A DNA stretch of 6,021 bases from contig CABIYE010000049.1 of the NCBI GenBank assembly GCA_902362865.1, forward strand, positions 1-6,021, in the 5' to 3' direction. The notes beneath the pieces are model-generated. The model was given only the letters and a program-made list of their open reading frames with translations, was not told where the DNA came from and did not search any database. The position numbers were made by a program, and so were the translations under genes. Shown in pieces: positions 1-5,919 of this stretch (position 1 is its first letter; every line of letters starts with the position of its first letter). The DNA comes from Clostridiaceae bacterium. GTDB taxonomy: Bacteria; Bacillota; Clostridia; Lachnospirales; Lachnospiraceae.

Positions 1-1
1 A

Positions 2-292
2 TACTTTGGAACGAACGATCCGATTACCCGTGAGCAGATGGTAGTTATGATGTACCGTTATGCGGATTATAAGAAATACGATATATCAAAGACAGCAGAC
101 ATCAGCAGCTTTTCTGATGCAGGACAGGTAAGCGAATTCGCAGAAACTGCTATGAAGTGGGCAGTAGAAAATGGAATCATTGAAGGAAAAGAAAATGAAG
201 ATGGTTCTTATCGTCTCGACCCACAGGGCAGCACAAGCCGTGCAGAGTGTGCGATTATTATCCAGAGATTTATGGAGAAGTTTGAAAAGTAG
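2..292 (+). CDS. C-terminal end of a secreted SLH-domain (S-layer homology) protein, 5' truncated by the window
   Basis: The reading frame is open from the left edge and ends in TAG, leaving 96 residues of a longer protein. Two SLH repeats are visible. Residues 1-23 are the tail of one, with the ITREQ motif (residues 8-12) in the place of the usual TRAE. Residues about 38-96 are a complete last repeat: FSDAGQVSEFAETAMKWAVE, then NGIIEGKENEDGSYRLDP, then a TSRAE motif and a final helix. SLH repeats normally bind pyruvylated secondary cell-wall polymers, so the protein is probably held non-covalently on the cell surface by this C-terminal anchor. The N-terminal, function-giving part (enzyme, adhesin or binding module) lies outside the window, so the role beyond anchoring cannot be told. 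An internal ATG at 38 would split an SLH repeat and is not a real start. A terminator hairpin follows directly, so this is the last gene of its transcript. Confidence 0.9.
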   Translation, partial: YFGTNDPITREQMVVMMYRYADYKKYDISKTADISSFSDAGQVSEFAETAMKWAVENGIIEGKENEDGSYRLDPQGSTSRAECAIIIQRFMEKFEK

Positions 293-315
293 GGAGTTAC
301 AAAGGATGTAAAAAT

Positions 316-344
316 GGGGCGGAGAAGAAAAATTTCCGCCCTTT
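316..344 (+). terminator. Rho-independent terminator after the SLH protein gene
   Basis: GGGCGGA (317-323) pairs perfectly with TCCGCCC (335-341). The G316/T342, G324/T334 and A325/T333 pairs can extend the stem, leaving a short A-rich loop. The stem is followed by TTTAT, a short and interrupted T tract, so termination may be incomplete. It sits 24 bases after the stop codon, as expected for a terminator of the upstream gene. Confidence 0.75.
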
Positions 345-351
345 ATAAAAT

Positions 352-360
352 TGTTATAAA
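352..360 (+). promoter_or_regulatory. Possible extended -10 promoter of the aldo/keto reductase gene
   Basis: The sequence TGTTATAAA fits an extended -10 element (TGn followed by TATAAA, five of six bases of TATAAT). It lies between the upstream terminator and the ribosome binding site, about 30 bases before the start codon. No good -35 box is seen at the proper distance, because that position falls inside the terminator stem. A second TATAAA at 344-349 is an alternative. AT-rich DNA produces such matches by chance, so this is weak evidence. Confidence 0.3.
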
Positions 361-388
361 AAATTTAGTAATAAAGGGGGAAGGTTAA

Positions 389-1366
389 ATGAAATATCGT
401 AATATAGGAAAAGCAGGAATTAAAATCAGTGAGATTGCATTGGGGAGTTGGATGACAGATTTGAAAGGAGGTTCTAAAGAAGACATAGCGAAAGAAACGG
501 TTAAGCTTGCTTATGAAAGCGGTATTAATTTTTTTGACTGTGCAGACGCTTATTCTGATGGTGCTGCAGAACAGTTTTTAGGCAAGGTTTTGAAGGATTT
601 CCCTCGTAAAGAACTTGTAATTTCAAGTAAGGTGTATTTCCCTACGGGAACCGGAGTAAATGATAGAGGGCTTTCCAGAAAGCACATTATGGAAAATTGC
701 AATCAATCTTTAAAGAATATGCAGTTAGATTATTTGGATTTGTATTATTGCCATCGTTTTGATGAAAATACTGATATTGAGGAAACGCTGCGGGCGATGA
801 GTGATCTTGTGGCACAGGGAAAAGTCCTTTATTATGGTGTCAGTGAGGAATGGGGAAGTGCCAGAATTGAAGAAGCACAAAAAATTATTGATAAACTCGG
901 TCTTTATCCTATTTCAGTAATTCAACCACAATATAATATGATTGATAGATATATCGAACATGAGATTATGGGTACATGCAGAAAGTACGGTATTGGCATT
1001 ACGTCTTTTTCTCCGCTTGCACAAGGGCTTTTGACAGGAAAGTATAAAAAAGGACAGCCCTATCCGGAAGGCTCCCGGGCAACACATCAGGCAGATAAAC
1101 AGATTAATAATCTGCTCACAGATGATAACCTTGCAATTGTTGATGAACTTACAAAAGTGGCGAATGATCTGGGAACGAATGTCTCAATCTTGTCAATGGC
1201 ATGGATTTTGCAGCATTCGGAAATAAGTTGTGTAATTGCAGGGGCAAGTAACTCATCTCAATTAGAGAATAATATAAAAGCCAGTGGTTTCGTAATTCCA
1301 CAAGATGCTATGAATAGAATTGAAGAAATTCTTGGATTCAAAAGATTTGAACGTCATGTAGGTTAA
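389..1366 (+). CDS. Aldo/keto reductase, voltage-gated K+ channel beta-subunit-like (AKR6-type)
   Basis: This is a soluble NADPH-dependent oxidoreductase of the (beta/alpha)8-barrel family, expected to reduce aldehydes or ketones in the cytoplasm; the natural substrate cannot be read from the sequence. At 325 residues it has normal full length. The catalytic tetrad is present: D50 and Y55 (FFDCADAYSDG), K81 (ISSKVY) and H122 (DLYYCHRFD). The SPLAQGLLTGKY stretch (208-219) and the C-terminal cofactor segment GASNSSQLENN (285-295) match the pattern seen in Kv-beta proteins, as do the N-terminus MKYRNIGKAG and the RGLSRKHI segment (93-100). Animal Kv-beta has Asn where this protein has His122, so the bacterial protein keeps the standard active site. 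The ATG is preceded by a strong purine-rich site (AAGGGGGAAGG, ending 4 bases before it). The gene is flanked by terminators on both sides, so it is probably a single-gene transcript. It is clearly more AT-rich than the downstream operon. No channel protein is encoded nearby, so a channel-partner role is not suggested. Confidence 0.95.
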   Translation: MKYRNIGKAGIKISEIALGSWMTDLKGGSKEDIAKETVKLAYESGINFFDCADAYSDGAAEQFLGKVLKDFPRKELVISSKVYFPTGTGVNDRGLSRKHIMENCNQSLKNMQLDYLDLYYCHRFDENTDIEETLRAMSDLVAQGKVLYYGVSEEWGSARIEEAQKIIDKLGLYPISVIQPQYNMIDRYIEHEIMGTCRKYGIGITSFSPLAQGLLTGKYKKGQPYPEGSRATHQADKQINNLLTDDNLAIVDELTKVANDLGTNVSILSMAWILQHSEISCVIAGASNSSQLENNIKASGFVIPQDAMNRIEEILGFKRFERHVG

Positions 1367-1410
1367 GTAAGAGGAAAGATTGCTTATATAAGATATACAG
1401 TTATTTAGAA

Positions 1411-1457
1411 AAAAGAAGAGGCTTTGCAGCAAAAAGGCTGTGGGGCTTCTTTTTTAT
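1411..1457 (+). terminator. Strong Rho-independent terminator after the aldo/keto reductase
   Basis: Positions 1411-1430 pair with 1437-1456 without a gap, counting G-U pairs: a CAGC/GCTG core closes a 6-base loop (AAAAAG), then a run of G-U and G-C pairs, then AAAAGAAG against CTTCTTTT. The right arm runs into a T tract (TTTTTTAT), the usual release signal. The A-rich left arm means it could also stop transcription on the opposite strand. It starts 45 bases after the stop codon. Confidence 0.85.
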
Positions 1458-1461
1458 TCTA

Positions 1462-1490
1462 TTGAAATTTGTGGCTAAAGGTGATTAAAT
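1462..1490 (+). promoter_or_regulatory. Putative sigma-A promoter of the regulator-kinase-binding protein operon
   Basis: TTGAAA (1462-1467, five of six against TTGACA) and TTAAAT (1485-1490, four of six against TATAAT) are separated by exactly 17 bases. They lie just after the upstream terminator, and a start site near 1497 would give a leader of about 58 bases before the ATG at 1555. It is the best-spaced pair in this intergenic region, but the -10 box is imperfect. Confidence 0.5.
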
Positions 1491-1554
1491 AGAACTATGT
1501 CAGACGGGACCCTGGTGAGTCTCAATTTAAATATAGAAAGAGAGTCTATGATAC

Positions 1555-3177
1555 ATGATTAAGATTTTTCTGGTAGAGGATGAAGTCGTTATCCGAAATG
1601 GAATAAAGAATAGCATTAACTGGGCAGAAGAGGGGTATGAGTTTGTGGGAGAGGCAAGTGATGGTGAACTTGCTTACCCGCTGATTCTGAAGGAGAAGCC
1701 GGATATATTGATTACAGATATTAAGATGCCCTTTATGGACGGGCTGGAGCTTTCGGAGGCAGTAAAAAAGGAACTCCCCAATATCAAGATACTGATCCTG
1801 AGCGGTTATAATGATTTTGAATATGCCAAGAGAGCGATTGGAATCGGTATTACGGACTATATGCTGAAGCCGGTTTCTGCAGAACAGCTCCTGGGAGTAA
1901 TCGGTGAAGTGGCGGAGGTTATCCGGAAGGAACAGGAAGAAAGGGATCTCCTGAAGAAATATGAGGCGGACATGCAGGAGAACCGGGAACATGATAAATA
2001 TGAATTCCTGACCCGTATCCTGACGGAGCATTTGTCTATGACGGAGACTTTAGAGCAGGGGAAACGGCTTGAGATGGATTTGAGCGCCCAGATATACAAT
2101 TTGATTCTGTTTAAAATCACAAGCTATGGTGAGAAAGAAGACACTCAGAGTAGGCAGATGGTGTCTGTGTTTGTAGATATAGAAGAGATGCTGCAACAGA
2201 GGAAAGGGGTCTATTATTTCCGAAGGGGCGTAGAAGGCTGGGCCATTCTGTGTCTTGCAGAAAATGGTGAGGAGCTGCAGCATGAGATTGACGCGTGTCG
2301 TGACGGCATCCATGAGATTGTATCCCGTTATCCGAAGATGGAGTATTTTGGAGGAATCGGGGAGCCGGTGGAGAGACTCCGGGAACTGCGGGATTCTTTC
2401 GGCAAGGCAGAACGGGCATTCGCAGCGCGGTTTACATCTCCGGCAAATCAGATTGTGTCGTGGGAAGAGCTGCATTCTGACCGGGAGGAAGAGCCGGAGG
2501 TGCGGGGCCTTGGTTCTGTGGAATCGAACCGGGAGCTGATTGCGAAGTTTTTAAGAGGCGGCACCGAGGAAGAGACAGAAAGCTTTGTACAGGCGTATTT
2601 TGATGAGATACCGGAAGATAATATAAAATCTATGATGATGTGTCAGTATATATTGATGGATATTTATATCAGTGTCGTGACCTTTGGGGAGAGCATTGGG
2701 CTTTCGCAGGAGAAGATGCAGCAGGAGTGCGGCGACATGAAGGATATGAAAGACTGTATGCAGAGTACGGAGACGATGAAAAAATATGTGGAAGGGTTGA
2801 TTAAAGGGCTTTTAAGGCTTCGTGATGCCGCTACGGGAAGAAGATATTCGGATATCATCGAGACGGCGAAGATTTATATTATGGAAAACTATATGACAGA
2901 AGATATTTCGCTGAATACGGTATCGTCCAATGTGGGGATGAGTCCCAGCTATTTTAGCTCCATCTTCAGTCAGGAGGTGGGAAAGACTTTTGTGGAGTAT
3001 CTGACAGAAACCCGGATGGAAAAGGCGAAAGAACTGCTGATGTGTTCGTCCCGGAAGACTTCGGAAATCGGTTTCGATGTGGGGTATAAGGACTCCCACT
3101 ATTTTAGTTACATTTTCAAGAAAACCCAGGGGTGTTCGCCGAAAGAATATCGTACGAGAGGAAAGGTACAAGGATGA
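1555..3177 (+). CDS. Response regulator, YesN type: receiver domain, GGDEF-like middle region and AraC-family HTH output
   Basis: This is a DNA-binding transcription regulator activated by phosphorylation from the kinase encoded next. Residues 1-120 form a receiver domain: acidic pocket E8-D9 (VEDE), phosphoacceptor D55 in ITDIKMP, switch residue S83 (ILSGYNDFEYA) and conserved K105 (MLKP). A charged coiled-coil-like linker follows (about 120-145). A middle region (about 175-295) ends in GGIGEPVERLRELRDSF and GKAERAFAARF, resembling the degenerate GGDEF-like domain of CdaR/YesN proteins, with no catalytic GGDEF motif. A helical stretch leads to an AraC/XylS DNA-binding domain (about 432-535) with two helix-turn-helix units: ISLNTVSSNVGMSPSYFSSI, then TSEIGFDVGYKDSHYFSYIF ending in GCSPKEYR. 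The 540-residue length is normal for this class. The start has only a weak GAAAGAGAG site ten bases upstream, which suggests low translation. Its stop overlaps the kinase start by ATGA, giving translational coupling. Target genes are unknown; sugar-uptake or polysaccharide genes are typical for the class. Confidence 0.94.
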   Translation: MIKIFLVEDEVVIRNGIKNSINWAEEGYEFVGEASDGELAYPLILKEKPDILITDIKMPFMDGLELSEAVKKELPNIKILILSGYNDFEYAKRAIGIGITDYMLKPVSAEQLLGVIGEVAEVIRKEQEERDLLKKYEADMQENREHDKYEFLTRILTEHLSMTETLEQGKRLEMDLSAQIYNLILFKITSYGEKEDTQSRQMVSVFVDIEEMLQQRKGVYYFRRGVEGWAILCLAENGEELQHEIDACRDGIHEIVSRYPKMEYFGGIGEPVERLRELRDSFGKAERAFAARFTSPANQIVSWEELHSDREEEPEVRGLGSVESNRELIAKFLRGGTEEETESFVQAYFDEIPEDNIKSMMMCQYILMDIYISVVTFGESIGLSQEKMQQECGDMKDMKDCMQSTETMKKYVEGLIKGLLRLRDAATGRRYSDIIETAKIYIMENYMTEDISLNTVSSNVGMSPSYFSSIFSQEVGKTFVEYLTETRMEKAKELLMCSSRKTSEIGFDVGYKDSHYFSYIFKKTQGCSPKEYRTRGKVQG

Positions 3178-4664
3178 GAATTTCATTTAAAAAGCACTTT
3201 TCGCTGAATGAGAGGCTTGGCATGATTGCTGTGGCCGCATTGCTGCCGCTGACGATTCTGGTGCTGTATCTGATGTATGTGCTGAATATGTCGAATCATG
3301 CGTTTGATCAGATTACCAACAGCGTTACCTACGCGAACAGTTATGAATCGGAGTTTAAGGAGCGGCTGGATTACAGTATGTATCTGGCGGTTATCCGGGG
3401 GGAGCCGGTCAGTAAGCTGGAGGAAGGCAAGGTCACGGTCAACGGGATTAAAATTGTGAATCCGTACACCTATATTTATGAGCTGAGAGAGGCTTGTGAT
3501 GAGATGGCGGATATTGCTACGGTCAATGCCAACAGAACTCGCTCCATGCGTATTAAGCGGACTTTGAATTCCCTGGAGAAATGGATCCGGCAGATTGATG
3601 AGAATCTGGAAGAAGACAGCGGAAAATATACGGAAAATATGGAAATGCTGGAAAACAATGTCTATAAGCTTACGGAGGTAATCGACAGTGCTATTCAGGA
3701 ATATGTAATTGCAGAAACGGCCAACTTCGCCAACATCAAAGAAGAACTTCTGCAGGATAGTGCCCGTACGCAGCGAATCAGTATTATTGTGGTCTGCCTG
3801 GTTATTATGCTGACCGTTTTTCTCGTGATTCTTGCTTTCCGAAGTGTGGCAAGGCCGATTCAAGAGTTGTGTGATATGTCCAGACAGGTGGCGAAAGGTG
3901 ATTTTGACACCCGGGTGCAGGTGGAAGCGGAGGATGAGATTGCGGTTCTTACAGACAGCTTCAATGATATGGCGGAAGAGATCGGCCAGCTTGTGGAGGA
4001 TATCAAGCGGGAGCAGACGAACCTGCGGGCGATGGAAAATAAACTTCTGCAGGCACAGATTAACCCGCATTTCTTATACAATACGCTGGATACGATCGTG
4101 TGGCTGGCAGAAGAGAAACAGACAGACAATGTTGTAATGATGGTGACCATGCTGTCCGAATTCTTCCGTACGACTCTTAGTAAAGGAAGGGACTACATTA
4201 CAGTAGAGGAAGAAAAGAAGCATGTAGACAGCTATCTCAAGATTCAGCAATTCCGATACCAGGATATTATGGATTACCGGATAGACATTAACAAAGAAAT
4301 TATGGACTATACCATACCGAAGCTAACTCTGCAGCCATTGGTTGAAAATGCCCTCTACCATGGAATTAAAAAGAAAAGAGGGAAAGGCCTGATTACAATC
4401 CAGGGCTACCGGGACGGCAATAAGGTCATATTGAAAGTAATTGACAATGGAAAAGGAATGACGGAAGAAGAGCTTCAGAAGCTGCGGCGCTATATGGTGG
4501 GATACGACGATGATGACAAGAAGGGCTTTGGCGTTGCCAATGTCAACCAGCGTATCCATCATTACTATGGCGAGGAATATGGGGTGTTTTACGAGAGTGA
4601 GGAAAATGTAGGGACGGAGGCAGTGATTATTCTCCCTGCTAATAATATTGAAGCGGAGGTTTAG
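3174..4664 (+). CDS. Membrane sensor histidine kinase, YesM/LytS type (HAMP, His_kinase, HATPase_c)
   Basis: This is the partner kinase of the preceding regulator; it phosphorylates itself on a histidine and passes the phosphate to D55 of the regulator. The 496 residues read in order: short cytoplasmic start, membrane helix about 16-37, extracellular region about 38-201, second membrane helix about 202-222, HAMP linker about 223-275 (SVARPIQELCDMSRQVAKGD), then the His_kinase domain with H299 in QAQINPHFLYNTLDTIVWLA. The ATPase domain has the N box around N392 (QPLVENALYHG), the G1 motif DNGKGM (424-429) and the G2 motif GFGVANVNQRI (451-461). The extracellular part is rich in heptad-like charged helices and shows no clear Cache domain, as expected for a helical bundle that senses through a partner protein. 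I chose ATG 3174 because AGAGGAAAGG lies 7 bases before it and it overlaps the upstream TGA; a GTG at 3132 in the same frame would add 14 unlikely residues inside the regulator's DNA-binding domain. The binding-protein gene follows after 26 bases. Confidence 0.95.
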   Translation: MRISFKKHFSLNERLGMIAVAALLPLTILVLYLMYVLNMSNHAFDQITNSVTYANSYESEFKERLDYSMYLAVIRGEPVSKLEEGKVTVNGIKIVNPYTYIYELREACDEMADIATVNANRTRSMRIKRTLNSLEKWIRQIDENLEEDSGKYTENMEMLENNVYKLTEVIDSAIQEYVIAETANFANIKEELLQDSARTQRISIIVVCLVIMLTVFLVILAFRSVARPIQELCDMSRQVAKGDFDTRVQVEAEDEIAVLTDSFNDMAEEIGQLVEDIKREQTNLRAMENKLLQAQINPHFLYNTLDTIVWLAEEKQTDNVVMMVTMLSEFFRTTLSKGRDYITVEEEKKHVDSYLKIQQFRYQDIMDYRIDINKEIMDYTIPKLTLQPLVENALYHGIKKKRGKGLITIQGYRDGNKVILKVIDNGKGMTEEELQKLRRYMVGYDDDDKKGFGVANVNQRIHHYYGEEYGVFYESEENVGTEAVIILPANNIEAEV

Positions 4665-4674
4665 AATGCCGGAA

Positions 4675-4693
4675 AAAGGAGGAACAGGGTTTG
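4675..4693 (+). promoter_or_regulatory. Ribosome binding site that fixes a TTG start for the binding-protein gene
   Basis: AAAGGAGGAA (4675-4684) is a near-perfect Shine-Dalgarno sequence, and TTG at 4691-4693 lies 8 bases after its AGGAGG core. No ATG or GTG in this frame precedes the signal peptide. The only upstream ATG (4666) is in another frame and lies before the Shine-Dalgarno site. The signal peptide read from the TTG begins properly with a positively charged n-region (MGKKW). Confidence 0.8.
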
Positions 4694-5764
4694 GGAAAGA
4701 AATGGATCAGTATTTTGCTTTGCGCGGCAATGACGGTTGGTGTGATTGCAGGATGCAGCTATGACACACAGGACGCCTCGAAGAAAGCGGATGCTTCAGA
4801 CGAAAACGGTATGGAAGCAGAGAATGATGTGATTACGATTGGATTCTCCCAGGTAGGGGCAGAGTCGGACTGGCGGACTGCCCATTCAGAATCCATAAAA
4901 AAGGTTTTCAGTGAAAAGAACGGGTATGAATTGATTTTCGATGATGCCAGACAGAAGCAGGAGAATCAGGTAGCGGCAATTTTCAGTTTTATTCAGCAGG
5001 AGGTTGATTATATTGTGTTGGCTCCCGTGACAGAGACGGGGTGGGATACTGTTCTGCAGGAGGCGAAGGACGCCGGAATTCCGGTGATTGTTGTAGACCG
5101 CATGGTAAAAGTATCGGATGAGAGCCTTTATACTGCCTGGGTAGGCTCGGACTTCAAATTGGAAGGACGGAAAGCGTGTGCATGGCTGGATGCTTATGCA
5201 AAAGCGAAGGGGATGCAGGAAATCAATATCGTTGATATTCAGGGGACTTACGGCGCCACCCCGCAGATTGGGCGCACGCAGGCTCTTACGGAGGCTGTGG
5301 AGCAGTATGGGTGGAATCTTCTCGCCATGGAGTCGGGAGAATTTACCCAGGCAAAGGGGAAAGAAGTCATGGCGTCTATGCTGGAACAGTATGAAAATAT
5401 TAATGTGGTATATTGTGAGAACGATAACCAGGCATTCGGAGCGATAGAAGCGATTGAAGATGCCGGGAAGACGGTAGGTCCGGACGGAGATATTCTTGTG
5501 ATATCCTTTGATGCGACGCACGGTGGTATTGTCAATACGATGAAGGGGAAGATTGTCCTGAATGTGGAGTGTAATCCTTTGCACGGCCCCAGGGTAGAGG
5601 ACATTATCAAGAAGCTGGAGGAAGGAAAGGAAGTGGACAAACAGATTTTTACAGAAGAAAGAATGTATTCCCATGGCGCAGATGTCCCGGTAATTACCGT
5701 TGACGGGACAGATTACGAGATAACGGAGGTTACGCAGGACATTGTGGACGGGCGAGCTTATTGA
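4691..5764 (+). CDS. ytfQ: Sugar-binding lipoprotein, periplasmic binding protein type 1 (Peripla_BP_4), YtfQ-like
   Basis: This is an extracellular sugar receptor tethered to the membrane. The 357-residue protein starts with a lipoprotein signal: charged MGKKW, a hydrophobic core and the lipobox VIAGC with C22 as the lipidated residue, followed by a polar linker (about 23-46). From residue 47 it matches the galactofuranose-binding protein YtfQ along its length: IGFSQVGAESDWR (50-62), RQKQENQVAAI (87-97), VLAPVTETGWDTVLQEAKDA (109-128), DR (136-137), a GATPQIGR segment (188-195), SGEFTQAKGKEVM (215-227), END (243-245) and SFDATHG (272-278). W61, R62, D136, R137, R195, N244 and D274 sit where this family contacts sugar. 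The true ligand is an inference: galactofuranose, galactose, arabinose or another aldose. Symbol ytfQ names the closest known relative rather than proven orthology. No permease or ATPase gene follows; the gene ends the operon with the kinase pair, which favours a sensing role over, or besides, transport. The start is TTG. Confidence 0.9.
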   Translation: MGKKWISILLCAAMTVGVIAGCSYDTQDASKKADASDENGMEAENDVITIGFSQVGAESDWRTAHSESIKKVFSEKNGYELIFDDARQKQENQVAAIFSFIQQEVDYIVLAPVTETGWDTVLQEAKDAGIPVIVVDRMVKVSDESLYTAWVGSDFKLEGRKACAWLDAYAKAKGMQEINIVDIQGTYGATPQIGRTQALTEAVEQYGWNLLAMESGEFTQAKGKEVMASMLEQYENINVVYCENDNQAFGAIEAIEDAGKTVGPDGDILVISFDATHGGIVNTMKGKIVLNVECNPLHGPRVEDIIKKLEEGKEVDKQIFTEERMYSHGADVPVITVDGTDYEITEVTQDIVDGRAY

Positions 5765-5779
5765 TGCTTTTTTCAGTAT

Positions 5780-5791
5780 TGTCAATTGACA
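5780..5791. promoter_or_regulatory. Perfect 12-bp palindrome overlapping a -35 box (candidate operator)
   Basis: TGTCAATTGACA reads the same on both strands. Its right half is a consensus -35 hexamer (TTGACA, 5786-5791), so a protein bound here would block or alter polymerase access to the promoter of the next gene. It begins 15 bases after the stop codon of the binding-protein gene. No identified regulator is assigned to it. Confidence 0.4.
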
Positions 5792-5825
5792 CAAAATATG
5801 GTTTTTGTTAGTATGATTGTATAAT
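5786..5825 (+). promoter_or_regulatory. Putative promoter of the downstream secreted protein gene
   Basis: A consensus TTGACA (5786-5791) is followed after exactly 17 bases by TAGTAT (5809-5814, four of six against TATAAT). A perfect TATAAT stands at 5820-5825 but is 28 bases from the TTGACA, too far for the two to pair; it has no good -35 of its own. Either -10 would start the transcript at or just before the first leader hairpin. Confidence 0.55.
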
Positions 5826-5861
5826 GATAATGCACAAGTCAGCCAGTATTTGTGCATTATT
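5826..5861 (+). repeat. Inverted repeat / leader hairpin 1
   Basis: ATAATGCACAA (5827-5837) pairs perfectly over 11 bp with TTGTGCATTAT (5850-5860), and G5838/T5849, T5839/A5848 and G5826/T5861 extend the stem, leaving an 8-base loop. It lies just after the putative -10, so it would form at or near the 5' end of the transcript, or act as an operator at DNA level. No T tract follows, so it is not a standard terminator. Confidence 0.7.
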
Positions 5862-5865
5862 GATA

Positions 5866-5893
5866 CCCGCTGTGTATCCCTACACAAAGCGGG
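5866..5893 (+). repeat. Inverted repeat / leader hairpin 2
   Basis: CCCGCT (5866-5871) pairs with AGCGGG (5888-5893), and GTGTA (5872-5876) with TACAC (5881-5885), closing a TCCC loop; two A residues (5886-5887) bulge out. This GC-rich stem stands 8 bases before the AAAGGAG ribosome binding site. It does not sequester that site and lacks a T tract. It may stabilise the mRNA or be part of a regulatory leader. Confidence 0.65.
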
Positions 5894-5919
5894 AAGTAAA
5901 GAAAGGAGAATGGAAAGCA

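Noticed and set aside
1548..1562. A four-codon ORF (MIHD) just before and over the regulator start
   Set aside because: It is too short to judge. It could affect translation initiation, but the purine stretch is too close to it to serve it well, and ATG-stop overlaps of this size occur by chance.
1546..2475. Open frames of 87-161 codons on the minus strand within the response-regulator gene
   Set aside because: They lie wholly or almost wholly inside a well-supported gene, show no recognisable domain, have unnatural composition and mirror the codon pattern of the + strand gene.
3183..4070. A 295-codon open frame on the minus strand inside the kinase gene
   Set aside because: The translation is rich in His, Arg, Gln and Leu with no domain, as expected for the antisense of a Glu/Asp-rich gene. 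The kinase on the other strand has all its motifs.
4666..4764. A 32-codon ORF starting with ATG between the kinase and the binding protein
   Set aside because: It has no Shine-Dalgarno site at a proper distance, overlaps the signal peptide in another frame and resembles no known peptide; the strong site belongs to the TTG start.
5826..5861. Hairpin 1 as the terminator of the binding-protein gene
   Set aside because: No T tract follows the stem on the + strand, and the hairpin comes after the promoter elements of the next gene. No convincing terminator for the operon was found; the short TTTTTT at about 5768 has only a 3-bp stem before it.
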